A stretch of DNA of 41,918 nt from Aliarcobacter sp. (GCA_017995775.1 JAGOIF010000010.1:1-41918); one strand, 5' to 3'. Shown: positions 1-8,763, counted from the stretch's first letter. Notes: a model not told the origin generated them from the sequence alone. Numbers and translations are program-made.

Positions 1-2
1 TT

Positions 3-917
<915 letters not shown>

Positions 918-962
918 ACTCTTTTTAGCTAGAATAAAAAATTAATAAAATTAAGGAAAATC

Positions 963-1253
963 ATGACTGTTGATGATAATTTAATAGCAAAATTAGCGAA
1001 ACTATCTAGTTTAGAAATAGATGATTCAAGAAAAGAAAAACTAAAAACAGAACTAGCAGATATTATAAACTTTGTTGAAAATTTAAGTGAAATTGATGTA
1101 TCAAACATCGAAGCCACATTTAGCCCAATCGAAGGTGGAACACCACTTAGAGAAGATGTTACAAATCAAGATTTAGAGCTTTCAAAACATATTTTAAAAC
1201 ATGCTCCAAAAAGTGAAGATGGTTATTTTATAGTTCCTAAAATAATAGAATAA
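963..1253 (+). CDS. gatC: Aspartyl/glutamyl-tRNA amidotransferase subunit C
   Basis: Small subunit of the GatCAB complex, which converts Glu-tRNA(Gln) (and Asp-tRNA(Asn) where needed) to the amidated form in the cytoplasm. At 96 residues it has the usual family length. It shows the typical N-terminal helix (LAKLSSLEI), the central FVENLSEIDV segment and the conserved PLREDV stretch near residue 60. An AAGGAAAATC ribosome site precedes the ATG. gatA and gatB are not in the window, so the complex is encoded at scattered loci. The next gene starts 9 bases after the stop, so the two are likely co-transcribed. Confidence 0.95.
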   Translation: MTVDDNLIAKLAKLSSLEIDDSRKEKLKTELADIINFVENLSEIDVSNIEATFSPIEGGTPLREDVTNQDLELSKHILKHAPKSEDGYFIVPKIIE

Positions 1254-1262
1254 GGACAATTT

Positions 1263-1604
1263 ATGATTAAGGTTTATGGAATAAAAACCTGAGACTCTGT
1301 TAGAAAAGCCTTAAGGTTTTTTAAGGACAACAACAAAGAAGTAGAGTTTTTTGATACAAAAAAAGAGACTCCAGCTTCAACTTCTATAAAGTCTTGGATA
1401 GAAAAAACAAATGTTGATTTAGTGTTTAATTCAAAAGGAACTAAGTATAAAAGCCTTGGACTAAAAGAATTAAATCTTGATGAAAATGGTAAGTTTGAAT
1501 GGCTTTGTAAAGAGCCTATGCTTTTAAAAAGACCAATTATTGAGTTTGATGATATTGTTATCGTGGGATTTAATGAAGATATTTATAGTAAGACTTTTTT
1601 ATAA
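1263..1604 (+). CDS. ArsC/Spx-family redox protein, predicted selenoprotein (in-frame TGA = Sec)
   Basis: Reading from the ATG at 1263 gives a 113-residue thioredoxin-fold protein of the arsenate reductase/Spx/YffB family if the TGA at 1290-1292 is read through. Residues 4-16 read VYGIKT-TGA-DSVRKA. Family members have the catalytic cysteine at exactly this place (YGIKxCDxxRKA), so TGA replaces the redox Cys codon. After the TGA the frame stays open and conserved to the end, including LLKRPII near residue 90, and the length is normal. A SECIS-like hairpin lies at 1309-1326. The AAGGA site at 1252-1256 sits 6 bases before the ATG, and the gene follows gatC by 9 bases. Substrate is unknown: the family holds arsenate reductases, Spx regulators and uncharacterised reductases. 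The alternative is a pseudogene with one Cys-to-stop change, which the hairpin and intact remainder argue against. Confidence 0.82.
1309..1326 (+). promoter_or_regulatory. Candidate bacterial SECIS hairpin
   Basis: A perfect 6-bp stem (CCTTAA with TTAAGG) closes a six-base loop GGTTTT inside the coding sequence. The loop begins 22 bases after the in-frame TGA at 1290-1292. Known bacterial SECIS elements have a short upper stem, a small loop with a G in its first positions, and a loop roughly 16-37 bases after the UGA; this hairpin meets all three. The loop also contains GGU, as in the E. coli fdhF element. SelB recognition is inferred, not shown. Confidence 0.75.
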
Positions 1605-1621
1605 AAGTCTTACTATTTTTG
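1586..1621 (+). terminator. Intrinsic terminator of tgt-gatC-selenoprotein unit
   Basis: A perfect 13-bp stem (1586-1598 with 1603-1615), loop TTAT, followed by a run of T. The stop codon of the preceding gene (1602-1604) sits in the loop and first stem bases, so the terminator also encodes the last residues. The arm is symmetrical enough to act weakly from the other strand for the convergent porin gene. Confidence 0.85.
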
Positions 1622-1638
1622 CTTCTTTTATTTTATAT

Positions 1639-2484
1639 TTAAAACTTATAAGCTGCGTTAAAATAATGTGCAACTCCCGTTGTATCAGTTTGTCTATTAT
1701 TTAAGATTTCACCATCTTTCCATTGTGTCATATTTTTATATGCTTTTAAACCATATCCTAAAGCCCACTTTTTATCATGTACCCAAAAACCTATATATGA
1801 TTGGAAAGAATCACTTGTTCTATAATCTTTTTCAAAAGCTGTATTATCTAAATCACTTCCAAACTCATAATCTATATAACCTTGAAAAGATAAAAATCGG
1901 CTATCTGTAAAATTATATATTGGTTTAAACCAGTTTATATGCGCAACGTATCCATCAAAACTATGTTCATTACTTGCTCCATAATTTTCTTCAACAAATC
2001 TTGTATAAAAGTTTACACCACTTTTCCCAAGCCATGGAATTTCAATATCACTTCCAAGTCCCATCCAAACTATTTTTAAACCTTTGTCATCTCCTGGAGT
2101 TGGATCTGCATAATATATATCAAAGGCAAAATATAACTCTTGTAAAACTCCATAAGACAAATCTTTATCTAATAAATAATCTATTGAAATTCTTGGTTCT
2201 ATGTCTACAAAGAAATTATTATCTTTATGTTTATCACTTGATTTACTATTTAATGCATCAATAAAATCCACATATCCATATAAATCTAGCCATTCATATC
2301 TTCCACCAAATTCTAATTCTACATAAGTATCATCAAAAGCAAATGGTCCACCTCTTTGATTTACACCTTTATACAAATGCAAATTTGCCCATTGAGAATT
2401 TGTAATAGTTCCCATATCTTTTGCACAAATATTAATACTTAAAAAAGTTGCTACTAAAAACAGTTTTAACATAATGTTTTTCAT
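1639..2484 (-). CDS. Tsx/OmpK-like outer membrane channel
   Basis: Outer membrane beta-barrel related to Vibrio OmpK and the nucleoside channel Tsx. Visible family features are LEFGGRYEWLDLYGYVDF, EPRISIDYL, VPWLGK-like IPWLGKSGVN, INWFKP, GYIDYEFG, YGLKAYK and the C-terminal aromatic residue (AAYKF) used for barrel insertion. A signal peptide is present (hydrophobic LKLFLVATFLSINICA, cleavage probable before KDMG). I chose the ATG at 2484, giving 281 residues, because AAGGA (2490-2494) lies 5 bases before it; an ATG at 2505 has only the T-run of a terminator before it. No clear promoter lies in the 86-base gap after the DAHP synthase gene, so read-through may drive it. Substrate specificity cannot be read from sequence. 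Confidence 0.88.
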   Translation of the reverse strand: MKNIMLKLFLVATFLSINICAKDMGTITNSQWANLHLYKGVNQRGGPFAFDDTYVELEFGGRYEWLDLYGYVDFIDALNSKSSDKHKDNNFFVDIEPRISIDYLLDKDLSYGVLQELYFAFDIYYADPTPGDDKGLKIVWMGLGSDIEIPWLGKSGVNFYTRFVEENYGASNEHSFDGYVAHINWFKPIYNFTDSRFLSFQGYIDYEFGSDLDNTAFEKDYRTSDSFQSYIGFWVHDKKWALGYGLKAYKNMTQWKDGEILNNRQTDTTGVAHYFNAAYKF

Positions 2485-2505
2485 CATATTCCTTATTTTT
2501 TTCAT

Positions 2506-2540
2506 AAAAAAAGCAGAAAGAAAAAAACTCTCTGCTTTTT
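2506..2540 (-). terminator. Intrinsic terminator after DAHP synthase gene
   Basis: On the minus strand a 10-bp stem (2531-2540 with 2508-2517) is followed by seven T residues (2512-2506). It lies between the DAHP synthase stop and the porin start, so it should reduce or separate porin transcription. Confidence 0.8.
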
Positions 2541-2570
2541 AATATTTATTAAAATTTAAATTGTTCTAAT

Positions 2571-3932
2571 TTATACGATATCTTTTCTAGCTTCTTTTAA
2601 AGTATCTGCTATCATAAATGATAATTCAAGTGCTTGATCAGCATTTAATCTTGGATCACATTGTGTATGATATCTATTTGATAAAGTATCTTGAGTTACA
2701 CCAGAACTTGCGCTTCCTGTACACTCTGTTACATTTTGCCCAGTCATTTCAAGATGTATCCCACCTGCATACGTACCTTCAGCATTATGTATTTGAAAAA
2801 ATTGTTTCACTTCACCTAAAATTGCTTCAAAATCTCTTGTTTTATAACCGTTCCCAGCTTTGATTGTATTTCCATGCATTGGATCACTTGACCATAATAC
2901 ATTTTTACCTTCTGCTTTAACTTTTTTTAATAAATTAGGGAAATAATCACCTATTTTATTTGCACCCATTCGAACAATTAGATTCAATCTTCCTGCTTCG
3001 TTATTTGGATTTAAAGTATCAATTAATTGAATTAATTCATCTTCTTTCATTGTAGGTCCAACTTTACAAGCTATTGGATTTTTAATTCCTCTAAAGTATT
3101 CAATATGTGCATCTTTTAAATCTCTAGTTCTATCACCAATCCAAAGCATATGAGCAGCACAGTTAAACCAATCACCTGTTATTGAATCTCTTCTTGTTAA
3201 TGCTTGTTCATAGTTTAATAAAAGTGCTTCATGTGATGTAAATAACGTTGTTTGATTTAATTGTGGAGTGTTTTCACTTGTAATTCCACAAGCTTTCATA
3301 AATGTTAAACTCTCAGAAATCTTATTTGCTAATTCTTCATATTTTGCACCAAGATAATTATCTTTAACAAAATCTAAATTCCAAATATGCACTTGATTTA
3401 AATCAGCCATTCCACCTCTTGAAAATGCTCTTAAAAGGTTCATAGTTGCAGCACTTTGGTTATATGCTTTTAGTAATTTTTTTGCTCTTGGATTTCTAGC
3501 TTTTTCTGTAAAATCCATATCATTTACAATATCACCTCTATATGAAGGTAAAGAAATTCCATTTATTGTTTCAAAGTCATCACTTCTAGGTTTTGCAAAT
3601 TGTCCAGCAACACGTCCAACTTTTACAACAGGACAACCACCTGAAAATGTTAAAACAACCGCCATTTGCATCATAACTTTAAATAAATCTTTTATATTTG
3701 TCGCATTAAAAGAAGTAAATGATTCAGCACAATCTCCGCCTTGAAGTAAGAAAGCTTTTCCGTTTACTACATCAGCTAACTGTTTTTTTAAGTTTAGCGC
3801 TTCCCCTGCAAAAATTAAAGGAGGATATGATAATAATTCACTTTCTACTTTTGTTAATTTTTCTAAATCATTATAAGTGGGTTGTTGCTTTATAGGAAAA
3901 TCTCTCCAAGAACCTGGATTCCAATTATTCAT
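2571..3932 (-). CDS. Class II 3-deoxy-7-phosphoheptulonate synthase
   Basis: First step of the shikimate pathway: condenses phosphoenolpyruvate and erythrose 4-phosphate to DAHP. The 453-residue length and the N-terminal [15 protein letters not shown] and [12 protein letters not shown] segments mark the class II (plant/Mycobacterium type) family rather than the E. coli AroG type. Also visible are [51 protein letters not shown] and CDPRLNADQ, which hold the metal and substrate ligands. The gene is named variously aroF, aroG or aroH in relatives, so no symbol is given. A promoter and a palindrome lie just upstream, and a strong terminator follows. Confidence 0.96.
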   Translation of the reverse strand: MNNWNPGSWRDFPIKQQPTYNDLEKLTKVESELLSYPPLIFAGEALNLKKQLADVVNGKAFLLQGGDCAESFTSFNATNIKDLFKVMMQMAVVLTFSGGCPVVKVGRVAGQFAKPRSDDFETINGISLPSYRGDIVNDMDFTEKARNPRAKKLLKAYNQSAATMNLLRAFSRGGMADLNQVHIWNLDFVKDNYLGAKYEELANKISESLTFMKACGITSENTPQLNQTTLFTSHEALLLNYEQALTRRDSITGDWFNCAAHMLWIGDRTRDLKDAHIEYFRGIKNPIACKVGPTMKEDELIQLIDTLNPNNEAGRLNLIVRMGANKIGDYFPNLLKKVKAEGKNVLWSSDPMHGNTIKAGNGYKTRDFEAILGEVKQFFQIHNAEGTYAGGIHLEMTGQNVTECTGSASSGVTQDTLSNRYHTQCDPRLNADQALELSFMIADTLKEARKDIV

Positions 3933-3950
3933 TTAATTTACCTTTTGTTT

Positions 3951-3956
3951 ATTATA
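3951..3956 (-). promoter_or_regulatory. Candidate -10 box for DAHP synthase gene
   Basis: TATAAT on the minus strand, 18 bases before the start codon, with AAAGG at 3941-3945 as ribosome site. The leader would be very short; a second AT-rich hexamer further upstream is a possible alternative. Confidence 0.45.
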
Positions 3957-3959
3957 TTA

Positions 3960-3976
3960 TTTAGATTTTATCTAAA
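3960..3976. promoter_or_regulatory. Perfect 7-bp palindrome at DAHP synthase promoter
   Basis: TTTAGAT-TTT-ATCTAAA lies directly upstream of the candidate -10 box. Its position suits an operator. In DNA this AT-rich such palindromes also arise by chance. Confidence 0.3.
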
Positions 3977-3993
3977 CATTTCTTAAGTTATTT

Positions 3994-4015
3994 AAGTAGC
4001 CAATAACGGCTACTT
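3994..4015 (-). other. Stem-loop between transaldolase and DAHP synthase genes
   Basis: An 8-bp stem AAGTAGCC/GGCTACTT with a six-base loop lies just after the transaldolase stop. It is placed like a terminator, but on the minus strand it is followed by AAATAACTT rather than a T-run, so it may only stabilise the 3' end. Confidence 0.45.
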
Positions 4016-4019
4016 GGTT

Positions 4020-5012
4020 TTAGTTTACTAATTTTGAAAGTAGTTCTCTAAATGAAATCTTAAATGCATCAAGACCTTCACTTAAAAGTTTGTCATAAAT
4101 TGATTGCATTTTGATACCTTTTACTTTTAAAGTTTCAAAATATTTATCACAATCAGCTTCACACATAATATGAGTTGGTTCTTTTGAACCATCTTTTAGC
4201 CAATCTTCAATAGTTGCAAGTGGCGCTGTATTTATAGAATTTGGATAAATTAAATTATCAATATAATAACTTGGACTTAAATCATTTCCTTTTACACCTG
4301 TACTTGCAAAAAGTGTTCTTATATTTAAATTTTTAAATTTATTAACTTCGTGATAACATTTTGTTGCATTTATGATTCCTAACTTTGAAGTTTGTAATCC
4401 TTTTAATGCAAAATCGCCATCAGCCATTCTATCTAATCTTGAAACAAATACTGAAACAACAGCTTTAATATCTTTATTTGAATCTTTGATTCCTTCATCT
4501 AAAGCTTGTGCACATTTAACAGCTTGTTCTGGAGAAAAAATTAAAGTTGCATTTACATTTATTCCCCTTGATGTTAGCTCCCTCATTGCAATATATCCAG
4601 CCTGGGTTGCAGGAACTTTTATCATTACATTTTCAGCATTAATTTGAGAATAAAGTCTAATTCCCTCTTCAATAGTTCCAGCTGCATCATCACATAAAAG
4701 CGGATCAACTTCAATAGATATAAATCCATCATCACTATCAACTTTATGTAAATTATCAAGTAAAAAAGCAGCTCTTTTAATATCTGTTAGAGCTAATTCT
4801 TCATATATTGTTTTTGCATTATTAGCTTGTAACATATCAAGTTGTTGTTTATATGCAACAGAGTTTGAAATTGATGATTCAAAAATCGCAGGATTTGATG
4901 TAGCTCCTTGAATAATGCCTTTTTTTATAATCTCTTTAAATCTATTTTCTAAAAAATCTCTTTCTATAAAATCACACCATAAAGAGTAATTAATATCTTC
5001 TTTTAAACTCAT
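4020..5012 (-). CDS. tal: Transaldolase
   Basis: Moves a dihydroxyacetone unit between sugar phosphates in the non-oxidative pentose phosphate pathway, which supplies the erythrose 4-phosphate used by the DAHP synthase encoded next. Motifs are GATSNPAIF near the N-terminus and MIKVPAT, carrying the Schiff-base lysine, in the middle. I chose the ATG at 5012 (330 residues), because AAAGGA (5019-5024) sits just before it; a more upstream in-frame ATG at 5036 lies inside a hairpin loop and has no ribosome site. It belongs to the longer transaldolase type seen in Campylobacterota and actinobacteria. Confidence 0.93.
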   Translation of the reverse strand: MSLKEDINYSLWCDFIERDFLENRFKEIIKKGIIQGATSNPAIFESSISNSVAYKQQLDMLQANNAKTIYEELALTDIKRAAFLLDNLHKVDSDDGFISIEVDPLLCDDAAGTIEEGIRLYSQINAENVMIKVPATQAGYIAMRELTSRGINVNATLIFSPEQAVKCAQALDEGIKDSNKDIKAVVSVFVSRLDRMADGDFALKGLQTSKLGIINATKCYHEVNKFKNLNIRTLFASTGVKGNDLSPSYYIDNLIYPNSINTAPLATIEDWLKDGSKEPTHIMCEADCDKYFETLKVKGIKMQSIYDKLLSEGLDAFKISFRELLSKLVN

Positions 5013-5029
5013 TTTTATTCCTTTTAAAT

Positions 5030-5099
5030 GTCCCATTAAAAAGGGACCTATTCATTTTTAACTTCTTTTATCAATGGAAATAAATTCCATTTAAAGAAG
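5030..5099 (-). other. Two consecutive stem-loops in the transaldolase leader
   Basis: On the minus strand the region before the transaldolase ribosome site can form a compound hairpin, with outer stem CTTCTTT/AAAGAAG and inner stem AATGGAA/TTCCATT (5062-5099). A second hairpin follows, GTCCC with GGGAC (5030-5047). Neither is followed by a T-run, so they look like a structured leader rather than a terminator. Function is unknown. Confidence 0.45.
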
Positions 5100-5111
5100 C
5101 AAACTCTAAAG

Positions 5112-5129
5112 GGCTTTAAGAATAAAGCC
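5112..5129 (-). terminator. Hairpin at the serB stop codon
   Basis: A 7-bp stem GGCTTTA/TAAAGCC with a four-base loop begins at the serB stop codon. Only a short CTTT follows, so any termination is probably partial. Confidence 0.4.
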
Positions 5130-5752
5130 TATTTAATATAATCTAAAATTTTTGTTAAATCTTTTGTATCCACAATAACATTTGCTTCTTTTTTAAGAAT
5201 TTCTCTTGCACAAAAAGCAACTCTTGTATCAGCATGTGCAAACATAGATAAATCATTTGCTCCATCTCCACAAACTAAAGTATCAGCTCTTGTAATTCCT
5301 AATAATGATTGAAGTCTTTGTAACATATCACCTTTTGAATATCCAAACATCATATCTCCACCAACAAGACCTGTTAAGATTCCATTTTTTTCATGTAATA
5401 CATTTGAAAAATCAGCATCAAGCCCAAGTCTTTGTTTAACAGGAGTAGTTCCAACTCTAAATCCACCTGAAAAACATATTACTTTATAACCCATTTTTTT
5501 AAGCTCAGGAATAAGTTCAATAGCACCTGGCATCAAAGGAAGATTTGAGCAAATATCTACAACTTTTTTATATTCCATTCCTTTCAAAAGAGCAACTCTT
5601 GTAGTTAAAGATTCGAAAAAATCTAATCTTCCACTCATAGCCTCTTCTGTAATTTTTGCAACTTGTTCACCAATACCTAATTCATCTGCAAGAAAGTCAA
5701 TAGTTTCCCCATCCATAAGTGTTGAATCAAAATCAAAAACAGCTAATTTCAT
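5129..5752 (-). CDS. serB: Phosphoserine phosphatase
   Basis: Hydrolyses phosphoserine in the last step of serine synthesis. HAD-superfamily enzyme with the nucleophile motif FDFDST (Asp7, Asp9), the FSGGF serine motif, a lysine in VKQRLGLDAD and the metal motif CGDGANDLSM. At 207 residues it has only the catalytic and cap domains and lacks the N-terminal ACT-like part of E. coli SerB, as is usual in this phylum. It is transcribed away from the MetF-type gene across an 81-base gap. The stop is TAG. Confidence 0.93.
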   Translation of the reverse strand: MKLAVFDFDSTLMDGETIDFLADELGIGEQVAKITEEAMSGRLDFFESLTTRVALLKGMEYKKVVDICSNLPLMPGAIELIPELKKMGYKVICFSGGFRVGTTPVKQRLGLDADFSNVLHEKNGILTGLVGGDMMFGYSKGDMLQRLQSLLGITRADTLVCGDGANDLSMFAHADTRVAFCAREILKKEANVIVDTKDLTKILDYIK

Positions 5753-5782
5753 TAATTTTCCCTAGTTTTAGTCTTTTAAAGA

Positions 5783-5788
5783 TATAAT
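5783..5788 (+). promoter_or_regulatory. Candidate -10 box for the MetF-type gene
   Basis: TATAAT lies 45 bases before the ATG at 5834, with AAAAGGAA as ribosome site in between. It should drive the chained unit MetF-type gene, ruvX and gltS. Confidence 0.5.
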
Positions 5789-5833
5789 ATTAACTAAATT
5801 TTACTAAATATACTAAAAGGAATATTTTCCACA

Positions 5834-6745
5834 ATGTTTGAAACACTTATACAAAAACTTCAAGAAGACAAATTTTTAACACTTGAAACAACACCTCAAC
5901 ACGAACCTTCTATGCACAATATTATTGAAAGAATTAAAAAATTTAAACTTCAAGATAGAGTTGATGGATTTTCTTGTACTGATAATCCTTTGGCAAAATT
6001 AAAATACAATGCATTATTCGCGTCTTTAAAATTACAACAAGAGTTTAAAAAACCAGTAATTGCCACAATGACTATGAGAGATAGAAATAAAATTGCTTTG
6101 CAATCTGATTTAATGGGTGCAAATGATTTTGATGTAAGAGCTATCTTAGCTTTAACAGGAGATCCTGCAAATATGAGTGATCAACCAAACTCAAAAGGTG
6201 TTTTTGAGGCAAACTCATTAATGTTATTAAAAATAATAAAATCTTTTAACTATGGAATGGATTTTTCAGGTCATCCATTTAAAATCGAACCAAAACAAAT
6301 CTATCCTTTTGCTGTTGTTAATTCATATGCAAAAAACTTTTCAAGTTTAGAAAGAAAAATGCATCAAAAGATTCAAAATGGAGCATTAGGAGTTATTTCT
6401 CAACCTGTTTTTGATATTGAAAATGCAAAAAAACTTTTAGAATCTTTTAATACTTGTATAGATAGTTTTGAAGGTGATAAGAAAAAAGCACAATTAATAT
6501 TTGGATTATTTCCTATTACAAAACTTAGAACTGCTTTATTTTTATCTGCTCAAGTTCCAGGAATTCATGTACCTCAGTTTTGGATTGATGCACTTGAATC
6601 TGCTCACAATATTTCAGAAGAAGAAGAGTACAAAGTTGGAATGCAGTTAAGCAGTGATTTATTCAAAGAAATAAATAAAATCCATCCGAAAATCCATTTA
6701 ATGACAGCAAATAGATTTGATGTTGCTAATGAGATTATTTCTTGA
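5834..6745 (+). CDS. Methylenetetrahydrofolate reductase family protein
   Basis: Flavoprotein of the MetF family, which reduces 5,10-methylene- to 5-methyl-tetrahydrofolate for methionine synthesis. Visible features: TLETTP near residue 18, aligned with the catalytic-glutamate segment of MetF, ALTGDPAN near residue 115 at the place of the LRGD flavin motif, and GVISQPVFD near residue 195 (Q-P). At 303 residues the length fits. The sequence departs from the canonical FEFFPP segment, so this may be a divergent paralogue rather than the main methionine-pathway enzyme; I give no symbol. Its TGA stop overlaps the ruvX start (TTGA). Confidence 0.8.
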   Translation: MFETLIQKLQEDKFLTLETTPQHEPSMHNIIERIKKFKLQDRVDGFSCTDNPLAKLKYNALFASLKLQQEFKKPVIATMTMRDRNKIALQSDLMGANDFDVRAILALTGDPANMSDQPNSKGVFEANSLMLLKIIKSFNYGMDFSGHPFKIEPKQIYPFAVVNSYAKNFSSLERKMHQKIQNGALGVISQPVFDIENAKKLLESFNTCIDSFEGDKKKAQLIFGLFPITKLRTALFLSAQVPGIHVPQFWIDALESAHNISEEEEYKVGMQLSSDLFKEINKIHPKIHLMTANRFDVANEIIS

Positions 6746-7140
6746 AGTTAGCCTCAATTGATGTGGGACTTAAAAGAATTGGTGTTGCTATTTGTTTAAC
6801 TTCGAACATAGTAACTCCTCAACCTGCCATAATAAGAAAAAATAGAAATCAAGCTGCTACTGATGTTAATACTTTTTTAAAAGAGTGGGAAATAGAAAAA
6901 CTAATAGTTGGTTTCCCAAGTTCAAGTATTGATATGCAAAACCGCATTAATCACTTTATATCTTTATTGCAATTAACAATTCCCTACGAACTTCAAGAAG
7001 AAAATATGAGCTCTATTGAAGCTGAAGATTTAATAAAAGGTGAAATAAAATATAAAAGAGACGGCAGAATAGATTCTATTGCTGCAAAAATTATTCTAGA
7101 ACGAAATTTAATAAAAAATAAAAATAAAGGATCTATATGA
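6742..7140 (+). CDS. ruvX: YqgF/RuvX-type RNase H-fold nuclease
   Basis: Putative Holliday-junction resolvase of the YqgF family, which in other bacteria acts in 16S rRNA 5' processing. It shows the N-terminal SIDVGLKRIGVA motif with the first catalytic Asp, IVGFPSS in place of VVGLP, and the C-terminal DSIAAKIIL with the last catalytic Asp. The start is a TTG overlapping the preceding TGA stop, giving 132 residues, the family's usual size. Its own TGA stop overlaps the gltS ATG, so all three genes are translationally coupled. Confidence 0.9.
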   Translation: MKLASIDVGLKRIGVAICLTSNIVTPQPAIIRKNRNQAATDVNTFLKEWEIEKLIVGFPSSSIDMQNRINHFISLLQLTIPYELQEENMSSIEAEDLIKGEIKYKRDGRIDSIAAKIILERNLIKNKNKGSI

Positions 7141-8372
7141 ATTTTACATTTAATGCCTATTATACTCTAATTGCAGCGGTAATAGTGCTATTTATTGGGA
7201 AATTTTTAGTAAATAAAATACCATTTTTAAGAAAATACAATATCCCAGAACCAGTTGTTGGAGGTTTAGTTGCTGCTTTTATATCAACTTTAGCTTATAA
7301 CTTTTGGGGATATAGTATAACAACAAGTAGCGAATTACAAACAAGTTTTATGCTTATATTTTTTACCTCAATTGGTCTTGGTGCAAACTTTTATAAGTTA
7401 AAAGAAGGTGGAAGAAGTCTTTTTATCTTTCTTTTTGTTGTTGCCTTTTTTATAATAATTCAAAATATTGTAGGAATATCTATGGCTACATTATTAGGAA
7501 TTGATCCACTTATTGGTTTAATTGCTGGTTCTATTACTCTAACAGGTGGACATGGAACAGCTGGTGCTTGGGGAGAAATTTTACAAACAAAATATGCAAT
7601 TGAAGGAGCAACTACTATTGGAATGGCAAGTGCTACTTTTGGTTTAGTTATGGGAGGACTAATTGGTGGTCCATTAGCAAAATTTCTTATAAATAAACAC
7701 AATCTTTCTTCATCAGACAACGAAAAAAACTTGGCATTAAATGATGATAAAAAAGTTGCAGCCATTGAAGAATTTGTTCCTTTTGGTTATCCAAAAAATG
7801 TTCGATTAATCACATCAAATAGTGCAATTACAACTTTAGGGCTTTTTGCTGCTTGTTTAGCATTCGCAGATTTTATGACAGCTTTTTCAAAAGGTACATC
7901 ATTTGAATTACCAACTTTTGTTTGGGCTTTAGGAAGTGGTGTAATATTAAGAAATATCTTAGAAAATGTTTTAAAAATAAGAATTTTTGATAGAGCAATT
8001 GATGTGTTTGGAAATGCTTCATTATCTTTATATTTAGCAATGGCATTATTATCTTTAAAACTTTGGCAACTATCAAGTTTGGCAGGTCCATTAGTTATAA
8101 TCTTAATAGCTCAAGTTTTAACAATGATAGTATATGCATATTTTGTAACATTCAGAGTTATGGGTAAAAATTACGATGCTGCTATTTTAACAGCAGGTCA
8201 TTGTGGATTTGGTCTTGGAGCTACTCCAACGGCAGTTGCAAATATGCAAGCAATTACAAATGTACATGGTCACTCATATAAAGCGTTTTTAATTGTTCCA
8301 TTATGTGGAGCTTTTTTTGTAGATTTAATAAATGCAAGTGTAATTCAACTAATTTTAAAATTTATTAACTAG
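7137..8372 (+). CDS. gltS: Sodium/glutamate symporter
   Basis: Inner membrane Na+-coupled glutamate uptake carrier of the ESS family. The 411-residue protein is hydrophobic throughout. It has two inverted halves, each with a conserved re-entrant glycine-rich loop: GSITLTGGHGTAGAWG near residue 130 and AGHCGFGLGATPTAVANM near residue 350. The ATG overlaps the ruvX stop (ATGA). The stop is TAG and there is no clear terminator before the convergent acpS gene 14 bases on. Confidence 0.94.
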   Translation: MNFTFNAYYTLIAAVIVLFIGKFLVNKIPFLRKYNIPEPVVGGLVAAFISTLAYNFWGYSITTSSELQTSFMLIFFTSIGLGANFYKLKEGGRSLFIFLFVVAFFIIIQNIVGISMATLLGIDPLIGLIAGSITLTGGHGTAGAWGEILQTKYAIEGATTIGMASATFGLVMGGLIGGPLAKFLINKHNLSSSDNEKNLALNDDKKVAAIEEFVPFGYPKNVRLITSNSAITTLGLFAACLAFADFMTAFSKGTSFELPTFVWALGSGVILRNILENVLKIRIFDRAIDVFGNASLSLYLAMALLSLKLWQLSSLAGPLVIILIAQVLTMIVYAYFVTFRVMGKNYDAAILTAGHCGFGLGATPTAVANMQAITNVHGHSYKAFLIVPLCGAFFVDLINASVIQLILKFIN

Positions 8373-8385
8373 ATTAAAAGAGTTT

Positions 8386-8736
8386 TTATTTAAAAGTATT
8401 AACAACCACAGCAATTACAAAACCCCCATCATGGGTTATTGATAAATGAGAAGCTTTTATTCCAAAAGCTTTTCTAACTCTTTTTTTATACTTTATTTTT
8501 GGAGCTCCCAGTTTGGTTTTTGATATTTTAATATCATGAAAACCACAAAATGCTCCAATTCCAGTGCCGATTGCTTTTGAAGCAGCCTCTTTTGCGGCCC
8601 AAAATCCAGCAGCTGTTTCAGGCTTCTTTACAAGCTCTATTTCCTTTGGATTTAAAAACTTTTCATATGCTTTTATTCCAAATTTTTCATACATTTTTTT
8701 TATTCTATCAATTGATGCTATATCTATACCTATCAT
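8386..8736 (-). CDS. acpS: Holo-[acyl-carrier-protein] synthase
   Basis: Transfers phosphopantetheine from CoA to the serine of acyl carrier protein. The N-terminal GIDIASIDRI motif and WAAKEAASKAIGTG with the magnesium-binding Asp and Glu are both present, and 116 residues is normal. The C-terminal LSITHDGGFVIAV matches the family's end. Its start is only 27 bases from the permease gene on the other strand, so the two promoters must overlap or lie inside the genes. Confidence 0.94.
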   Translation of the reverse strand: MIGIDIASIDRIKKMYEKFGIKAYEKFLNPKEIELVKKPETAAGFWAAKEAASKAIGTGIGAFCGFHDIKISKTKLGAPKIKYKKRVRKAFGIKASHLSITHDGGFVIAVVVNTFK

Positions 8737-8752
8737 TTAAACCTATCTTTTG

Positions 8753-8758
8753 TATAAT
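8753..8758 (+). promoter_or_regulatory. -10 box placed for a leaderless permease mRNA
   Basis: TTTTG followed by TATAAT is a good sigma-70 type element for this phylum. It ends 5 bases before the ATG at 8764, so a normal start site would fall on or next to the ATG, and there is no ribosome site between them. Confidence 0.5.
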
Positions 8759-8763
8759 GCCCT

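Noticed and set aside
1422-1604. Short separate gene starting at a GTG at 1422
   Set aside because: It is the tail of the TGA-containing gene in the same frame; no ribosome site precedes the GTG and the conserved N-terminal half lies upstream.
1263-1604. Pseudogene by a Cys-to-stop mutation
   Set aside because: Possible, but the hairpin with SECIS geometry, strong ribosome site and intact conserved remainder favour a Sec codon.
5834-6745. Assignment as the main methionine-pathway metF
   Set aside because: The family is clear, but the divergent catalytic-Glu segment and lack of met neighbours make paralogue status possible, so the symbol is withheld.
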